DNA of 59,762 nucleotides from an uncultured Agathobaculum sp. (lineage in GTDB: Bacteria > Bacillota > Clostridia > Oscillospirales > Butyricicoccaceae). The stretch spans positions 1 through 59,762 of the forward strand of contig NZ_CALWUN010000004.1 of the NCBI RefSeq assembly GCF_944384735.1, in the 5' to 3' direction. Under the pieces are notes generated by a model. That model ran no database searches. It worked only from the letters and a program-made list of their open reading frames with translations, and had not been told where the DNA came from. Position numbers and translations under genes: made by a program. Every line of letters begins with the position of its first letter. Position 1 is the first letter of the stretch. Below, piece by piece: positions 46,356 through 55,433 of the stretch.

Positions 46356-47270
46356 ATGAAACTGGACCGGCTGATCGGCATCCTTTCTATCCTGCTCCAG
46401 CGGGACAAGGTCACCGCGCCGGAGCTGGCAGAACATTTCGAGGTGTCCCGCCGGACGATCCAGCGCGACATCGAATCCCTGTGTCGGGCGGGCATCCCGA
46501 TCGCCACCGCGCAGGGCGCGGGCGGCGGCATCTCCATTCTGGAGGGCTACCGCGTCGACCGCACGGTGCTGACCGCACCCGAGATGCAGGCCATCCTCAC
46601 CGGGCTACGCAGCCTGGACAGCGTCAGCGGCACGCGCCGCTATGCACAGCTGATGGAAAAGCTGTCCGCCGGGACGGGCGGGCTGGTGCCCGGCGGGGCG
46701 CACCTGCTGATCGACCTGTCCTCATGGTACAAGACCAGCCTGCCGCCCAAAATTGAATTGATACAAAGCGCCATCGACCAACATCACATCATCCGCTTCA
46801 CCTATTTCTCGCCCAGAGGCGAGTCCGAACGGACGGTCGAGCCGTATTATCTGGTGTTCCACTGGTCGGCGTGGTATGTGTGGGGCTGGTGCGGGCTGCG
46901 GCAGGATTTCCGGCTGTTCAAATTAAACCGCATGACCGGGCTTGCAACGGGCGAAACTTTTTCGCCCCGCCCCGCTCCCCTGCCCGATCTGGAACCCACA
47001 CGCGTGTTCCCGGAAAAATACCGGGTCACCGTGCTGTTTGACCCGTCCTGCCGCTGGCGGCTGATGGAGGAATACGGCGCCGACCGCCTGACCGTAGAGC
47101 CGGACGGCCGGCTGCGGTTCACCGGCGGCTTTCCGGACGCAGAGGGCGTGCTGGGCTGGGTGCTGACCTACGGGGACAAGGCCGAGCTGCTCGAACCGGC
47201 AGAGCTGCGGACGAAACTGCAAGACATGCTGCGCCGCACGCTGGCACAGTACGAAAACGAGGAGGCATGA
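46356..47270 (+). CDS. YafY-type HTH/WYL transcriptional regulator
   Basis: 304 residues: an N-terminal winged helix (TAPELAEHFEVSRRTIQRD) and a WYL domain (EPYYLVFHWSAWYVWGWCGL, with DFRLFKLNRM). WYL domains bind ligands or nucleic acid. A TATAAT at 46325-46330 without clear -35 precedes it; ribosome site AAAGGCGG. The next gene starts three bases after its stop. Confidence 0.9.
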   Translation: MKLDRLIGILSILLQRDKVTAPELAEHFEVSRRTIQRDIESLCRAGIPIATAQGAGGGISILEGYRVDRTVLTAPEMQAILTGLRSLDSVSGTRRYAQLMEKLSAGTGGLVPGGAHLLIDLSSWYKTSLPPKIELIQSAIDQHHIIRFTYFSPRGESERTVEPYYLVFHWSAWYVWGWCGLRQDFRLFKLNRMTGLATGETFSPRPAPLPDLEPTRVFPEKYRVTVLFDPSCRWRLMEEYGADRLTVEPDGRLRFTGGFPDAEGVLGWVLTYGDKAELLEPAELRTKLQDMLRRTLAQYENEEA

Positions 47271-47273
47271 CCG

Positions 47274-47918
47274 ATGCGCTACGAATGGCTGGACGACTAC
47301 CTGCTGCACAAGCGCGGCGTGACCAAGGATTATCAGCCGGTCTGGAACTGGATCCGGTACCACATCGGCGGCAAAATGTTCGCGGCGCTGTGTCTGGACA
47401 AGGCGCATGAGGTCTATTACATCAACCTCAAGCTGCAAGAGGACGAGAGTACCCTGCTGCGCGGCCAGTACGCGGACATCCTGCCGGGCTATTATTCCGA
47501 CAAGCGGTGCTGGGTGTCGGTCAAGCCGGACGGCGCGGTGCCGGACGAGCTGCTGCGCGCCATGCTGGACAAGTCCTACGGTCTGACGCTTGCGGGCATG
47601 AGCAAAAAAGCGCGGCGGATGGCGCTCGGCCTGACCGTCTGCGGGCTGGAATGCGCCGCCTGTCCGCTGTACCAAGGCGACTGCCCCGGCTGCAACGAAT
47701 GCGGCGGGCGGGTGTTCCACGCGCCGCCGGGCAAGCCCTGCCCGCTCTACGCCTGCGCGGTCAACCGCAGGCACCGCACCGGCTGCGGTGCCTGCGCCGA
47801 CGCGCCCTGCGCGCTGTGGGAGCAGGTACGCGATCCGGCGCTGAGCGAGGAGGAGTTCCGCGCGTCTGTCGCCGCGCGGCTGGAAAACTTGAATGAATTA
47901 CCAGAAATTAGCCGATGA
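47274..47918 (+). CDS. MmcQ/YjbR-DUF3795 fusion protein
   Basis: 214 residues. The N-terminal half (1-107) is MmcQ/YjbR-like (YEWLDDYLLHKRGVTKDY, then SDKRCWVSVKPDG). The second half is a cysteine-rich DUF3795-type module with many CXXC-like pairs (CGLECAACPLYQGDCPGCNE, then CGACADAPC), likely to bind zinc or an iron-sulphur cluster. Function unknown. Overlaps the next gene by 26 bases. Confidence 0.8.
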   Translation: MRYEWLDDYLLHKRGVTKDYQPVWNWIRYHIGGKMFAALCLDKAHEVYYINLKLQEDESTLLRGQYADILPGYYSDKRCWVSVKPDGAVPDELLRAMLDKSYGLTLAGMSKKARRMALGLTVCGLECAACPLYQGDCPGCNECGGRVFHAPPGKPCPLYACAVNRRHRTGCGACADAPCALWEQVRDPALSEEEFRASVAARLENLNELPEISR

Positions 47919-48879
47919 GGACAAGAATGAAGCAATGGAAAAGATTAACACAATCATTCGCCAAATACGGCCGGAGGAGTATGGTCTTCTGCGAGAATTT
48001 GTCTATCAAGCCATCTACATTCCGGAAGGCGCGAAACCGCCGCCCCGGTCGGTGGTCGACTTGCCGGAATTACAGGTCTATGTTACGAGTTTTGGCACAC
48101 AGTCTGGCGACTATTGCCTTGTTGCCGAGGTCACAGGAAAAGTAGTTGGTGCAGCGTGGAGCCGCATCATGCAGGACTACGGCCACATCGATGACCACAC
48201 GCCTTCTTTGGCTATCTCGCTGCTGCCGGAATATCGCGGTCTGGGTATCGGGGCACAGCTGCTGCGCAGTCTCCTGCTTTTGCTGCAGGAGAACGGGTAT
48301 CTCCGTTTTTCCCTCTCAGTACAGAAGGATAATCCGGCACTGCGTTTGTATGAGCGGGCGGGCTTTCGGATTTTAGCGGAAAAAGGCACAGAATATTTGA
48401 TGCTGCGGGATATCACCCAATCCGTACAACAGGAGAATGCAGATATGGAAACAACAATGGAGAAACAACGGGAAAACAAAATCCAGCAGTGGTTTTCCAT
48501 GTGGTTGGACAGAAAAGACACTGGCATTGAATATCTTTTTGCGCCCGATGCCGTCTACATCGAGAGCTGGGGGCCAGCATATCATGGCCGCGACAAGATC
48601 AAGCTGTGGTTTGACGAGTGGAACACCAGAGGAACCGTCGAACGATGGGACATCCGGCAGTATTTCCATAAAGGAGCACAAACGGTCGTGGAATGGTCGT
48701 TCCGGTGCACGATGACGGATGGAACTGTCCAGGGTTTTGACGGTCTCTCCCTCATTCGCTGGAACGAGGCAGGACAGATATGCTTTTTACAGGAATTCGG
48801 CTGCAACGAAAACCGCTATGACCCCTATGCCAACGGGGATACTCCAGTGTTTCAGGAAGAACAAACGATGTGGTTTTGA
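47893..48879 (+). CDS. GNAT acetyltransferase fused to an NTF2/SnoaL-like domain
   Basis: 328 residues in one open frame. Residues about 15-175 are a GNAT domain (RQIRPEEYGLLREFVYQ, LLPEYRGLGIGAQLL, KDNPALRLYERAGF). Residues about 185-325 are NTF2-like (NKIQQWFSMWLDRKDTG, then YIESWGPAYHGRDKI and WDIRQYFHKG). The linker holds a good ribosome site (AGGAG) and an ATG at 48445, so the second domain may also be made alone. Base composition is visibly more AT-rich than the genes before it, hinting at transfer. An alternative start is the ATG at 47935. Confidence 0.8.
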   Translation: MNYQKLADEDKNEAMEKINTIIRQIRPEEYGLLREFVYQAIYIPEGAKPPPRSVVDLPELQVYVTSFGTQSGDYCLVAEVTGKVVGAAWSRIMQDYGHIDDHTPSLAISLLPEYRGLGIGAQLLRSLLLLLQENGYLRFSLSVQKDNPALRLYERAGFRILAEKGTEYLMLRDITQSVQQENADMETTMEKQRENKIQQWFSMWLDRKDTGIEYLFAPDAVYIESWGPAYHGRDKIKLWFDEWNTRGTVERWDIRQYFHKGAQTVVEWSFRCTMTDGTVQGFDGLSLIRWNEAGQICFLQEFGCNENRYDPYANGDTPVFQEEQTMWF

Positions 48880-48893
48880 AAGGGTGACGCGCT

Positions 48894-49319
48894 ATGCCAA
48901 CTTCCAAGGTGACAGTCCACTTTTCCTGCCCGGTGAAACAGGTATGGGAAACGGTGACCGACCTGACCCGCACCGCATGGCGCAGCGACCTTGCGCGGGT
49001 AGCGGTCTTGGACGAAACCCACTTTATCGAACACACCAAGAGCGGCTATGCCACAAACTTTACGGTCACCGCCTGCGAGCCGCCCCGTCGCTGGGCTTTC
49101 GTCATGGAAAACGGCAACATGTCCGGCTCGTGGGAGGGCTTCTTCGAAAAGACAGCGGATGGCACCCGACTGACCTGCACTGAAACAGTGAACGCTAAGT
49201 GCTGGTGGATGCGTCCCTTTGTGCCCGGTTATCTGAAGCGGCAGCAAAAACGGTATCTGAATGACCTGCGAAAAGAACTTAACCATGGAAATCAGGCTGG
49301 CACAAACACAGGACATTGA
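48894..49319 (+). CDS. SRPBCC-family small-molecule-binding protein
   Basis: 141 residues of START-like fold: VTVHFSCPVKQVWETVTDL at the N-terminus, then SGSWEGFFEKTADGTRLT. Such proteins bind hydrophobic ligands; no specific ligand can be named. Follows the GNAT-NTF2 gene by 14 bases. Confidence 0.78.
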   Translation: MPTSKVTVHFSCPVKQVWETVTDLTRTAWRSDLARVAVLDETHFIEHTKSGYATNFTVTACEPPRRWAFVMENGNMSGSWEGFFEKTADGTRLTCTETVNAKCWWMRPFVPGYLKRQQKRYLNDLRKELNHGNQAGTNTGH

Positions 49320-49371
49320 CGCTTGGATAGTGCATCCTGAAACGGATGCCTGTCAGACAAGCGTGAAGTAG
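49285..49371 (+). pseudogene. Stub of a second GNAT gene
   Basis: MEIRLAQTQDIDAW at the start matches the usual N-terminus of a clostridial GNAT family, but the frame departs within about 14 residues and stops after 28. It overlaps the SRPBCC gene. Probably the 5' end of a deleted acetyltransferase gene. Confidence 0.4.
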
Positions 49372-49372
49372 A

Positions 49373-49410
49373 AAAAACTCCGAATGAAGATGCTTCATCC
49401 GGATTTTTTT
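49373..49410. terminator. Bidirectional terminator
   Basis: TCCGAATGAAG-ATG-CTTCATCCGGA (one G-U pair) with AAAAAA before and TTTTTTT after. It separates the convergent YafY cluster and LytTR genes. Confidence 0.85.
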
Positions 49411-49425
49411 GGTCCATCTTTTACC

Positions 49426-50721
49426 CTATGACCCGGGATACTGTCCGGCTTCGGCAACCGGAATACAGATCAGCAGTTCAAACCGACCGTCTTTCGCCTC
49501 GGACTGCAAAGTGCCGCCGTTGCGCAGCGCGATCTCCCGCATACTGGGCAGACCTAAGCCGTGCGCGCATGGGTCTTGCTTGGTTGTTGGCAATCCGGGC
49601 AGCACTTCTCCCTCCAAAGCATTTTCCACCCGCAGCATGAACAGCCCTTTATGTACCTTACATCGGGCGACAACCATCTTGTCCTCCGCCTGCGCGGCCG
49701 CTTCCATCGCGTTGTCGAGCGCATTGCCCAGCAGGGCGCACAGATCGGTGTCAGAAATCGGCAGCGGCTCGGGCAGCGCAACGGAAAAAACCGGTATCAG
49801 TCCCGCCTGCCGCATGACTTCCGCCTTGGCGGTCAACACAGCATTTGCGGTTTCATTCTCGCAGATGCGCTGCGCGCCCTGCAAAGCTGGGGACGCCGAA
49901 AGCGCTTCCAGATAGCGGAGCGCCCCGTCTGTATCGCCTTGCTCCAACCGCGCGCCGATCACCGTCATATGGTTGCGCAGGTCATGGCGCAGCGTGCGCA
50001 CCTGCTGCGCCTGCCGCTGCAAGCCCTGATAGTAAACCTCGCGCAGAGAAGCCAAGCGGTTTGCCTGCTCCAATTTTTCATGGTCGACCAGCACCAGCAC
50101 CGCCCGCAGCAGCATGACGGCAGTCAGCAGCACAAATGGCAGCACGACCATCCCCAGATTCATCGCCTGCGCGTAGGCTTCCGGTGCATCATATTTTTGA
50201 TACGTCAGCAGCACCACAGCCGCCAAGGCGCAGAACGGCATGGCGGCCAGCCCCAGCATCAGCCGCCACAGCCCGGCGGACAAGGCTACCGGCTCCTGCG
50301 GCAGCCGGTGCCGCAGCGCCAAATACAATCCGCCGAACACGACGGGCCGCAGCAGCCGCGTCCACATCTCATATCCCTGTATATGCTGCAGATAGGTGTC
50401 CAGCATCGCGCAAACCGACATCACAAGGCAGAAAAAGATCAGGCACATCGCCAGCCGCCCTACCCGGTCGCCGTGGGTGCATACGAAAAACGCCGCCAGA
50501 AAAAACGGCAGCGTATAGAGCAGGTTGGGGTCGCCCACCCAGATCACCATGCCGCTGCTGCCGGCAAACAGCAAAAGCAGCAGCACGCCCCAGCCTTTGC
50601 CCCGGATCGACAAAAACGGGCGTGCCAGCCGGTAGATCAGCCACCCATTGAACAGGATCAGCGCCACCCATGCCCCATTGCTCACCAGCTGCGTAAACCA
50701 CGCCAAAAACCGCTCCCCCAT
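49426..50721 (-). CDS. GHKL sensor kinase (AgrC/LytS-like)
   Basis: 431 residues. Six or so N-terminal membrane helices (to about 215), then the phosphoacceptor helix RTLRHDLRNHMTVIGARLE, the N-box LLGNALDNAMEAAA and HGLGLPSMREIALRNGG. The type pairs with LytTR regulators and often senses peptides. The ATG at 50721 overlaps the regulator stop by one base (TGATG); GGAGGGT precedes it. Confidence 0.92.
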   Translation of the reverse strand: MGERFLAWFTQLVSNGAWVALILFNGWLIYRLARPFLSIRGKGWGVLLLLLFAGSSGMVIWVGDPNLLYTLPFFLAAFFVCTHGDRVGRLAMCLIFFCLVMSVCAMLDTYLQHIQGYEMWTRLLRPVVFGGLYLALRHRLPQEPVALSAGLWRLMLGLAAMPFCALAAVVLLTYQKYDAPEAYAQAMNLGMVVLPFVLLTAVMLLRAVLVLVDHEKLEQANRLASLREVYYQGLQRQAQQVRTLRHDLRNHMTVIGARLEQGDTDGALRYLEALSASPALQGAQRICENETANAVLTAKAEVMRQAGLIPVFSVALPEPLPISDTDLCALLGNALDNAMEAAAQAEDKMVVARCKVHKGLFMLRVENALEGEVLPGLPTTKQDPCAHGLGLPSMREIALRNGGTLQSEAKDGRFELLICIPVAEAGQYPGS

Positions 50722-51437
50722 CAATTACCCTCCAATTCCGCACGCGTCAGCGCCAGCAGCGCATCCGCAAAACACGCGCGGCTGATTGGCAGGCGTGTGC
50801 CGTCCACCAGCACCGCCTCGCTGCCCTCTACCCGGTCGACCGCCGCCGCGCGCGCCAGATAGCGCTGATGCAGCCGGACAAAGCCGCCGCCGACCTCTGC
50901 CGCCACGCTGTCCAGCTTGCCGTAAAAGGTGTATTGCCGCTCGGGTGTCACGCAGGTCACCTTACGCCGGTCGGAGACAAAATACAGAATGTGGCTGACT
51001 GGGATGCGGTAGTGCGTATCGCCGCTGCGGCAAACAAAGGTGTGTTCCATGCCCCGGCACAGCGCCGCCTGCGCCCGGGTGATGATCTCTTCAAGCTGCT
51101 CCGGCTTGGGCGGCTTGAGCAGATAGCCCAGCGCGCCGACGCTGTACCCATCGAACACATGCTCGGCGTAACCGGTGACAAACACCAGCTGCAGATCCGG
51201 GTCGGCCGCGCGCAGCCGCCGGGCGGTCTCCATGCCGTCCAGCTGCCCCATCTCCATATCCAGAAACACCAGATCGAGCTCTCCGGCGTGCCGCTCCAGC
51301 CATTGCAGCAGCCCTTCTCCGGAGGAAAACGCAAAAAACTGCGCCTCGCTCCGCCGCGGCTCCAACACCCGCTCAAGCGCGGACTGAAGCGCCATGCGTG
51401 CATCATATACATCATCGCAGATGCCAATTCGCAGCAT
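50721..51437 (-). CDS. LytTR-family response regulator
   Basis: 238 residues: receiver with Asp60 in LVFLDMEMG and Lys in YLLKPPKPEQ; LytTR DNA-binding domain (ILYFVSDRRKVTCVTPERQY, FVRLHQRYLA). It faces the BceAB-type genes on the other strand, which are its likely targets. Confidence 0.93.
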   Translation of the reverse strand: MLRIGICDDVYDARMALQSALERVLEPRRSEAQFFAFSSGEGLLQWLERHAGELDLVFLDMEMGQLDGMETARRLRAADPDLQLVFVTGYAEHVFDGYSVGALGYLLKPPKPEQLEEIITRAQAALCRGMEHTFVCRSGDTHYRIPVSHILYFVSDRRKVTCVTPERQYTFYGKLDSVAAEVGGGFVRLHQRYLARAAAVDRVEGSEAVLVDGTRLPISRACFADALLALTRAELEGN

Positions 51438-51719
51438 CCCGTTTCCCCCATTCCCTCTGGCCCGCCGAAAGACGGGGCTTTTTCTGTGCCGTTATGGCCG
51501 CTGGGGCTATTCTACCACGGCTGCCCGGTTTCAGCAAACCAAACTTGACAGCAAAGCCGCCGATTATGACAAGACGGCACGATACACCCCCAAACTTTCC
51601 CGTTTTGGCGCAGAGAATGACTGGGTTGGTTGCCCGCTGTCTGCCCGCGCGGTACGCTGAAAGCAGAAAGGCCGGACAGCCGTCCGACGCTTTGCCAACA
51701 CAGAAAGGAAGGGGTCGCC
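51438..51719. promoter_or_regulatory. Divergent control region between LytTR regulator and transporter
   Basis: 282 bases. A TTGACA lies about 51544-51549 but without a matching -10. Near-repeats such as CCAAAC...GTTTTGG around 51589-51608 could be LytTR sites, but no convincing paired 9-mer was found. An AAAGGAAGG ribosome site ends the region. Confidence 0.35.
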
Positions 51720-52463
51720 ATGCTGACCGTCAAAGACTTACACAAATCCTATCAGGTGGGCAATACCACCTATGAAGTGCTCAAAGGGGTGTCCCTCACG
51801 GTGGACGAAGGCGCATTTGTCGCCGTGATGGGGCCGTCCGGCTCGGGCAAAACCACGCTGCTCAACTGCATCTCCTGCTATATCCCCTCAGACCACGGCA
51901 GTATCCTGCTGGGCGGCACCGAGCTTGCCCGACTGGACGAGGACGCGATAGCTGCGGTACGCAACCATAAGCTAGGCTTCGTGTTTCAGGATTTCCTGCT
52001 GCTCGACGGGCTGACCGTACGGGAAAATATCCTGCTGCCCGCCATCATCGGCGGCGCGGTTTCCGCGACAACCGAAACCCGCGCCGACCAGCTTTGCGAT
52101 GTGTTCGGCATTGCCGCCATCCGGAACAAATACCCGGCGGAGATCTCCGGCGGCGAAAAGCAACGCACGGCCGTGGCGCGCGCGCTGATCAACCACCCGC
52201 TGCTCATTCTGGCCGACGAGCCGACCGGCAATCTGGACTCCAAATCCTCCCGCGCGGTCATCCGCTCCTTTGAGCAGGCCAAAGCCGCGCTGGGCGCGAC
52301 CATCTTTATGGTGACGCACGATTCGTTTGCCGCGTCCTTCTGCGATCAGGTCGTCATCCTGCGCGACGGCGTGGTGTGGCAGACGCTGACCAAGGGTACG
52401 CAAAGCCGGAGTGCCTTTCAGGATCAACTGTTGGACGCCATCCGCGAAATGGGTAAGGAGTGA
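51720..52463 (+). CDS. BceA-like ABC ATPase
   Basis: 247 residues: Walker A MGPSGSGKTT (37-46), signature ISGGEKQRTAVARAL, Walker [23 protein letters not shown]. The form resembles BceA of peptide-sensing transporters. Ends four bases before the permease. Confidence 0.93.
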   Translation: MLTVKDLHKSYQVGNTTYEVLKGVSLTVDEGAFVAVMGPSGSGKTTLLNCISCYIPSDHGSILLGGTELARLDEDAIAAVRNHKLGFVFQDFLLLDGLTVRENILLPAIIGGAVSATTETRADQLCDVFGIAAIRNKYPAEISGGEKQRTAVARALINHPLLILADEPTGNLDSKSSRAVIRSFEQAKAALGATIFMVTHDSFAASFCDQVVILRDGVVWQTLTKGTQSRSAFQDQLLDAIREMGKE

Positions 52464-52467
52464 GACG

Positions 52468-54588
52468 ATGCGAACTTTTCCCCAAATCTATGCCGCCCTG
52501 CGGCGGAAAAACAGAGGACAATACGCCCTGCTGAGCGGCTGCTGCTTTTTCTCCGTGCTGCTGATCACCGCCTATGTGTGCATGATGCGCTCACCCACCA
52601 TCCTCGCTGTACTGCCCGAGGGCGGCGACAGCCGCAAGCAGGTGATGATGATTTTTGTTCTGGCCGTCATCGGCTGCGCGGTGTTCACCACCTACGCCGC
52701 CGGACTGTTTTTCCGGCAAAAGTCCCGGGAGACCGGCGTGTTCCTCGCCTTGGGTGCTGCCCGCAGACAGCTGAAACAGGAACTGCGCCGGGAACTGGCT
52801 GTCATTTCCTTGGGGGCCTGCGCCGCCGGTGCGATCTTGGGCGGCCCTCTGGCTTGGGCGCTGTGGCAGATCTTCCGCGCGCTGGTGGTGGATACGCAGG
52901 AAATGTCCCTCACCTTTGACCCCGCCGCCTACACCTATGCACTGACTTTTGCCGCCTATGTCACCGCTATGCTCTTCCTGCTGGGCGGCCGCTCCATCCG
53001 CAAAACCAATATCATTGACGTGATTTCGGAGTCCCACCGCTCCGAGCCCATCCGCGCGGTCAAACGATGGTACGGCTGGGTGGGCATCGCCTTGCTGGTC
53101 ATGGGCGGCTTCTGTGGCTACATCGCCCCATCTGTGTTCGTCCGCGGTCTCCACTGGTATGCCCCGGAGGGGCTGTCTGCCGTTTTTTATCTGCCTGCGC
53201 TGGTGGGATTGTATATGATTTTGCTGCACACGGTCGCCAACGGCTGGGGCAGTAAACGGCGCAAATACAAGGACATCATCGCTGTCTCCCTGATGCGCTT
53301 TCAGGGGCGGCAGACCGTGCGGAATATGCTGGTGATGACGGTGCTGATCGCCGGGGCTTACTTTGCCTCGTTTTACACCCCCATGCTGGGCACCGGCGCC
53401 ATGCTGGGCTATGATGCCCGGCCGGTGGACTATGCCTATCACTTTCGCGCCGATCAGGATATCCCACAGCAGGACGAGGTGCACGCATTGGCCGAGGAAT
53501 ATGGTGTCACGATCACCTCTTGGACGCAGGCCCCCATGGCCAGGCTGGCCGTGGACGGAGACCGGCATGTGGAGACTGACGGGACGCTGGGCACAACTTG
53601 GGAAAGCGTTTACTATGCGCAGGCCAAGTCCGAACTTTTTCTCTCCGAGTCCGCCTACAACACCCTCACCGGGGAAAGCCTGGATTTACAGCCCGGACAA
53701 ATCGCCGCCATCATGGACGCCAGCGGCGACGGTCAGGGCGTGTTCGGCGGGTTCGTCACCTTGGTCACCAACCCCATCACCGGGGAGCGCTTTCCGGTGA
53801 CCATGGTGGACGACCTGCGAAACGACCTGCTCTTTGGCCGCTATGTGGTCGATGACGCTGACTACGCGGCCATGACCGACCGTCTCCCCGATGACTGGCG
53901 CGAGCAGATGGTGTTCTTCAACGTGGAGAACGACGCGCAGACCTACAACTTTGCCAAGGCTCTCTTTTATGAGATCGTCGACCGCTCCGGCCCGGAGGTC
54001 GCGCTATACGACAGCTACGATCCCGTTGCGCGGGAGATTGCAATTGCCGAAACCGGGGAATATTTTCTCGACCCGGAGACCTGCGAAGCGTATGACTTCA
54101 CCCCGATCGACTACGACCAGCGGGACAGCTCTAACTTCCGGCTCTACTGGCAGTACATGCCCCAATTCCGGGTGTTGGACAAGGCGGATTTTGTCAAGAC
54201 CACGGCCGTATTCCTGATGCTGTTCGTCTTTATCGCGATCGTCTGCTTTGCCGCTGTGATCGTCATTGCGTTCACCCGCTGCCTGACCATCGCTATCACA
54301 AACCGGCAGGTCTATGACGACCTGCGCCATCTGGGGGCGCCGCGGGCATATCTGTTCCGCTCCGTCCGCAGTCAGGTACGACGGGTGTTTCTGGTGCCCA
54401 TGGTGACCGGCACCGCCCTGATTTACGCCTTTTACGCCATGATCATGTTCTTTAACGACAACCGCCTGACCATGGGCGAATTGGCGGGGTTGGGCAGCTG
54501 CCTGCTGCTGATCTTCGCCGTATCCGCGATATTATACGGCGTTTACCGGCTGACCCACCGCACTGTCTGCCGCAGGCTGGGCATCTGA
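52468..54588 (+). CDS. BceB-like ABC permease
   Basis: 706 residues with about ten helices. Helices 1-4 carry RQKSRETGVFLALGAARRQL (FtsX loop), helix pairs follow, then a large ectodomain of about 200 residues (about 330-580) between the seventh and eighth helices, and a C-terminal helix group. This is the BceB plan, in which the ectodomain senses antimicrobial peptides. In BceRS systems the partner kinase is small and the regulator OmpR-type; here the neighbour is a GHKL/LytTR pair. Confidence 0.9.
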   Translation: MRTFPQIYAALRRKNRGQYALLSGCCFFSVLLITAYVCMMRSPTILAVLPEGGDSRKQVMMIFVLAVIGCAVFTTYAAGLFFRQKSRETGVFLALGAARRQLKQELRRELAVISLGACAAGAILGGPLAWALWQIFRALVVDTQEMSLTFDPAAYTYALTFAAYVTAMLFLLGGRSIRKTNIIDVISESHRSEPIRAVKRWYGWVGIALLVMGGFCGYIAPSVFVRGLHWYAPEGLSAVFYLPALVGLYMILLHTVANGWGSKRRKYKDIIAVSLMRFQGRQTVRNMLVMTVLIAGAYFASFYTPMLGTGAMLGYDARPVDYAYHFRADQDIPQQDEVHALAEEYGVTITSWTQAPMARLAVDGDRHVETDGTLGTTWESVYYAQAKSELFLSESAYNTLTGESLDLQPGQIAAIMDASGDGQGVFGGFVTLVTNPITGERFPVTMVDDLRNDLLFGRYVVDDADYAAMTDRLPDDWREQMVFFNVENDAQTYNFAKALFYEIVDRSGPEVALYDSYDPVAREIAIAETGEYFLDPETCEAYDFTPIDYDQRDSSNFRLYWQYMPQFRVLDKADFVKTTAVFLMLFVFIAIVCFAAVIVIAFTRCLTIAITNRQVYDDLRHLGAPRAYLFRSVRSQVRRVFLVPMVTGTALIYAFYAMIMFFNDNRLTMGELAGLGSCLLLIFAVSAILYGVYRLTHRTVCRRLGI

Positions 54589-54616
54589 TTTCGCTTCCGT
54601 ATATCGCTCCCCCACC

Positions 54617-54652
54617 AGCCGCCGGGCATCTCCCGGCGGCTGCGTTGTTTTG
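54617..54652 (+). terminator. Terminator of the BceAB-like unit
   Basis: AGCCGCCGGG-CATCT-CCCGGCGGCT then GCGTTGTTTT. Confidence 0.8.
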
Positions 54653-54666
54653 GCCGAATGCACCAC

Positions 54667-54694
54667 TTGTAATCTGTGCATAAAGTCCTATAAT
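54667..54694 (+). promoter_or_regulatory. Promoter of module 3
   Basis: TTGTAA, 16-base spacer, TATAAT, ahead of the response regulator. Confidence 0.7.
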
Positions 54695-54738
54695 AGAAAA
54701 CTGTAAGCGCAATCCCACTGCAAGGACGGTGAACGCCC

Positions 54739-55425
54739 ATGAAGCGTATCTTTTTTGTTGAGGACGACCTGAGCCTGATCCACGGTCTGTCCTTCGCCCT
54801 GCGGCAGCAGGGCTATGAAGTCGTTGGCGCCCGCACCTGTCTGGAAGCCAAAACGCTCTGGCAGGCAGGCGGCTATGACCTTGTGATTTTGGACGTGACC
54901 CTGCCCGACGGCTCGGGCTTTGACCTTTGCCGCCGGTTCCGCCAAGGCTCCAAAGTACCCATTTTGTTTCTGACCGCGGCGGACGAGGAGACCGACGTCA
55001 TCATGGGGCTGGATATCGGCGGCGACGATTATATCACCAAGCCGTTCAAGCTGGCGATCTTCCTGTCGCGCGTCAACGCCCTGCTGCGTCGCAGTGGAGA
55101 CTTCCGTCAGTCGGATGACACGCTCCAATCGGGTGGTATCACTGTGCATCAGCTGACGCGCGAAGTCATCAAGGATGGCATGCCAGTCGAACTCACCGCC
55201 AGCGAATACAAATTGCTGTGCTTATTTCTGGAGCACCCGAACCTTGTGCTGTCACCTGAGCAGATTCTGGGCAGACTATGGGACTGCGAACAAAACTATA
55301 TCGACAGCAGCACGCTGACCGTCTATATCCGCCGTCTGCGCGCCAAGATCGAGGACGACCCCAGCAGCCCCAAGCGCATCGTCACGGTGCGCCGCATGGG
55401 CTATAAATGGAATGCTGCGAAATGA
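54739..55425 (+). CDS. OmpR-family response regulator (module 3)
   Basis: 228 residues: Asp52 in LVILDVTLPDG, YITKPFKL, and a winged helix with STLTVYIRRLRAKIEDD. Closest in plan to the BceR/VirR type regulators of peptide resistance. Its ribosome site is weak (GGACGG). Confidence 0.93.
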   Translation: MKRIFFVEDDLSLIHGLSFALRQQGYEVVGARTCLEAKTLWQAGGYDLVILDVTLPDGSGFDLCRRFRQGSKVPILFLTAADEETDVIMGLDIGGDDYITKPFKLAIFLSRVNALLRRSGDFRQSDDTLQSGGITVHQLTREVIKDGMPVELTASEYKLLCLFLEHPNLVLSPEQILGRLWDCEQNYIDSSTLTVYIRRLRAKIEDDPSSPKRIVTVRRMGYKWNAAK

Positions 55426-55433
55426 GGTGCGCC

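Noticed and set aside
51589-51625. LytTR binding repeats
   Set aside because: The near-palindrome CCAAAC/GTTTTGG is not a direct repeat of the usual 9-mer, so not claimed.
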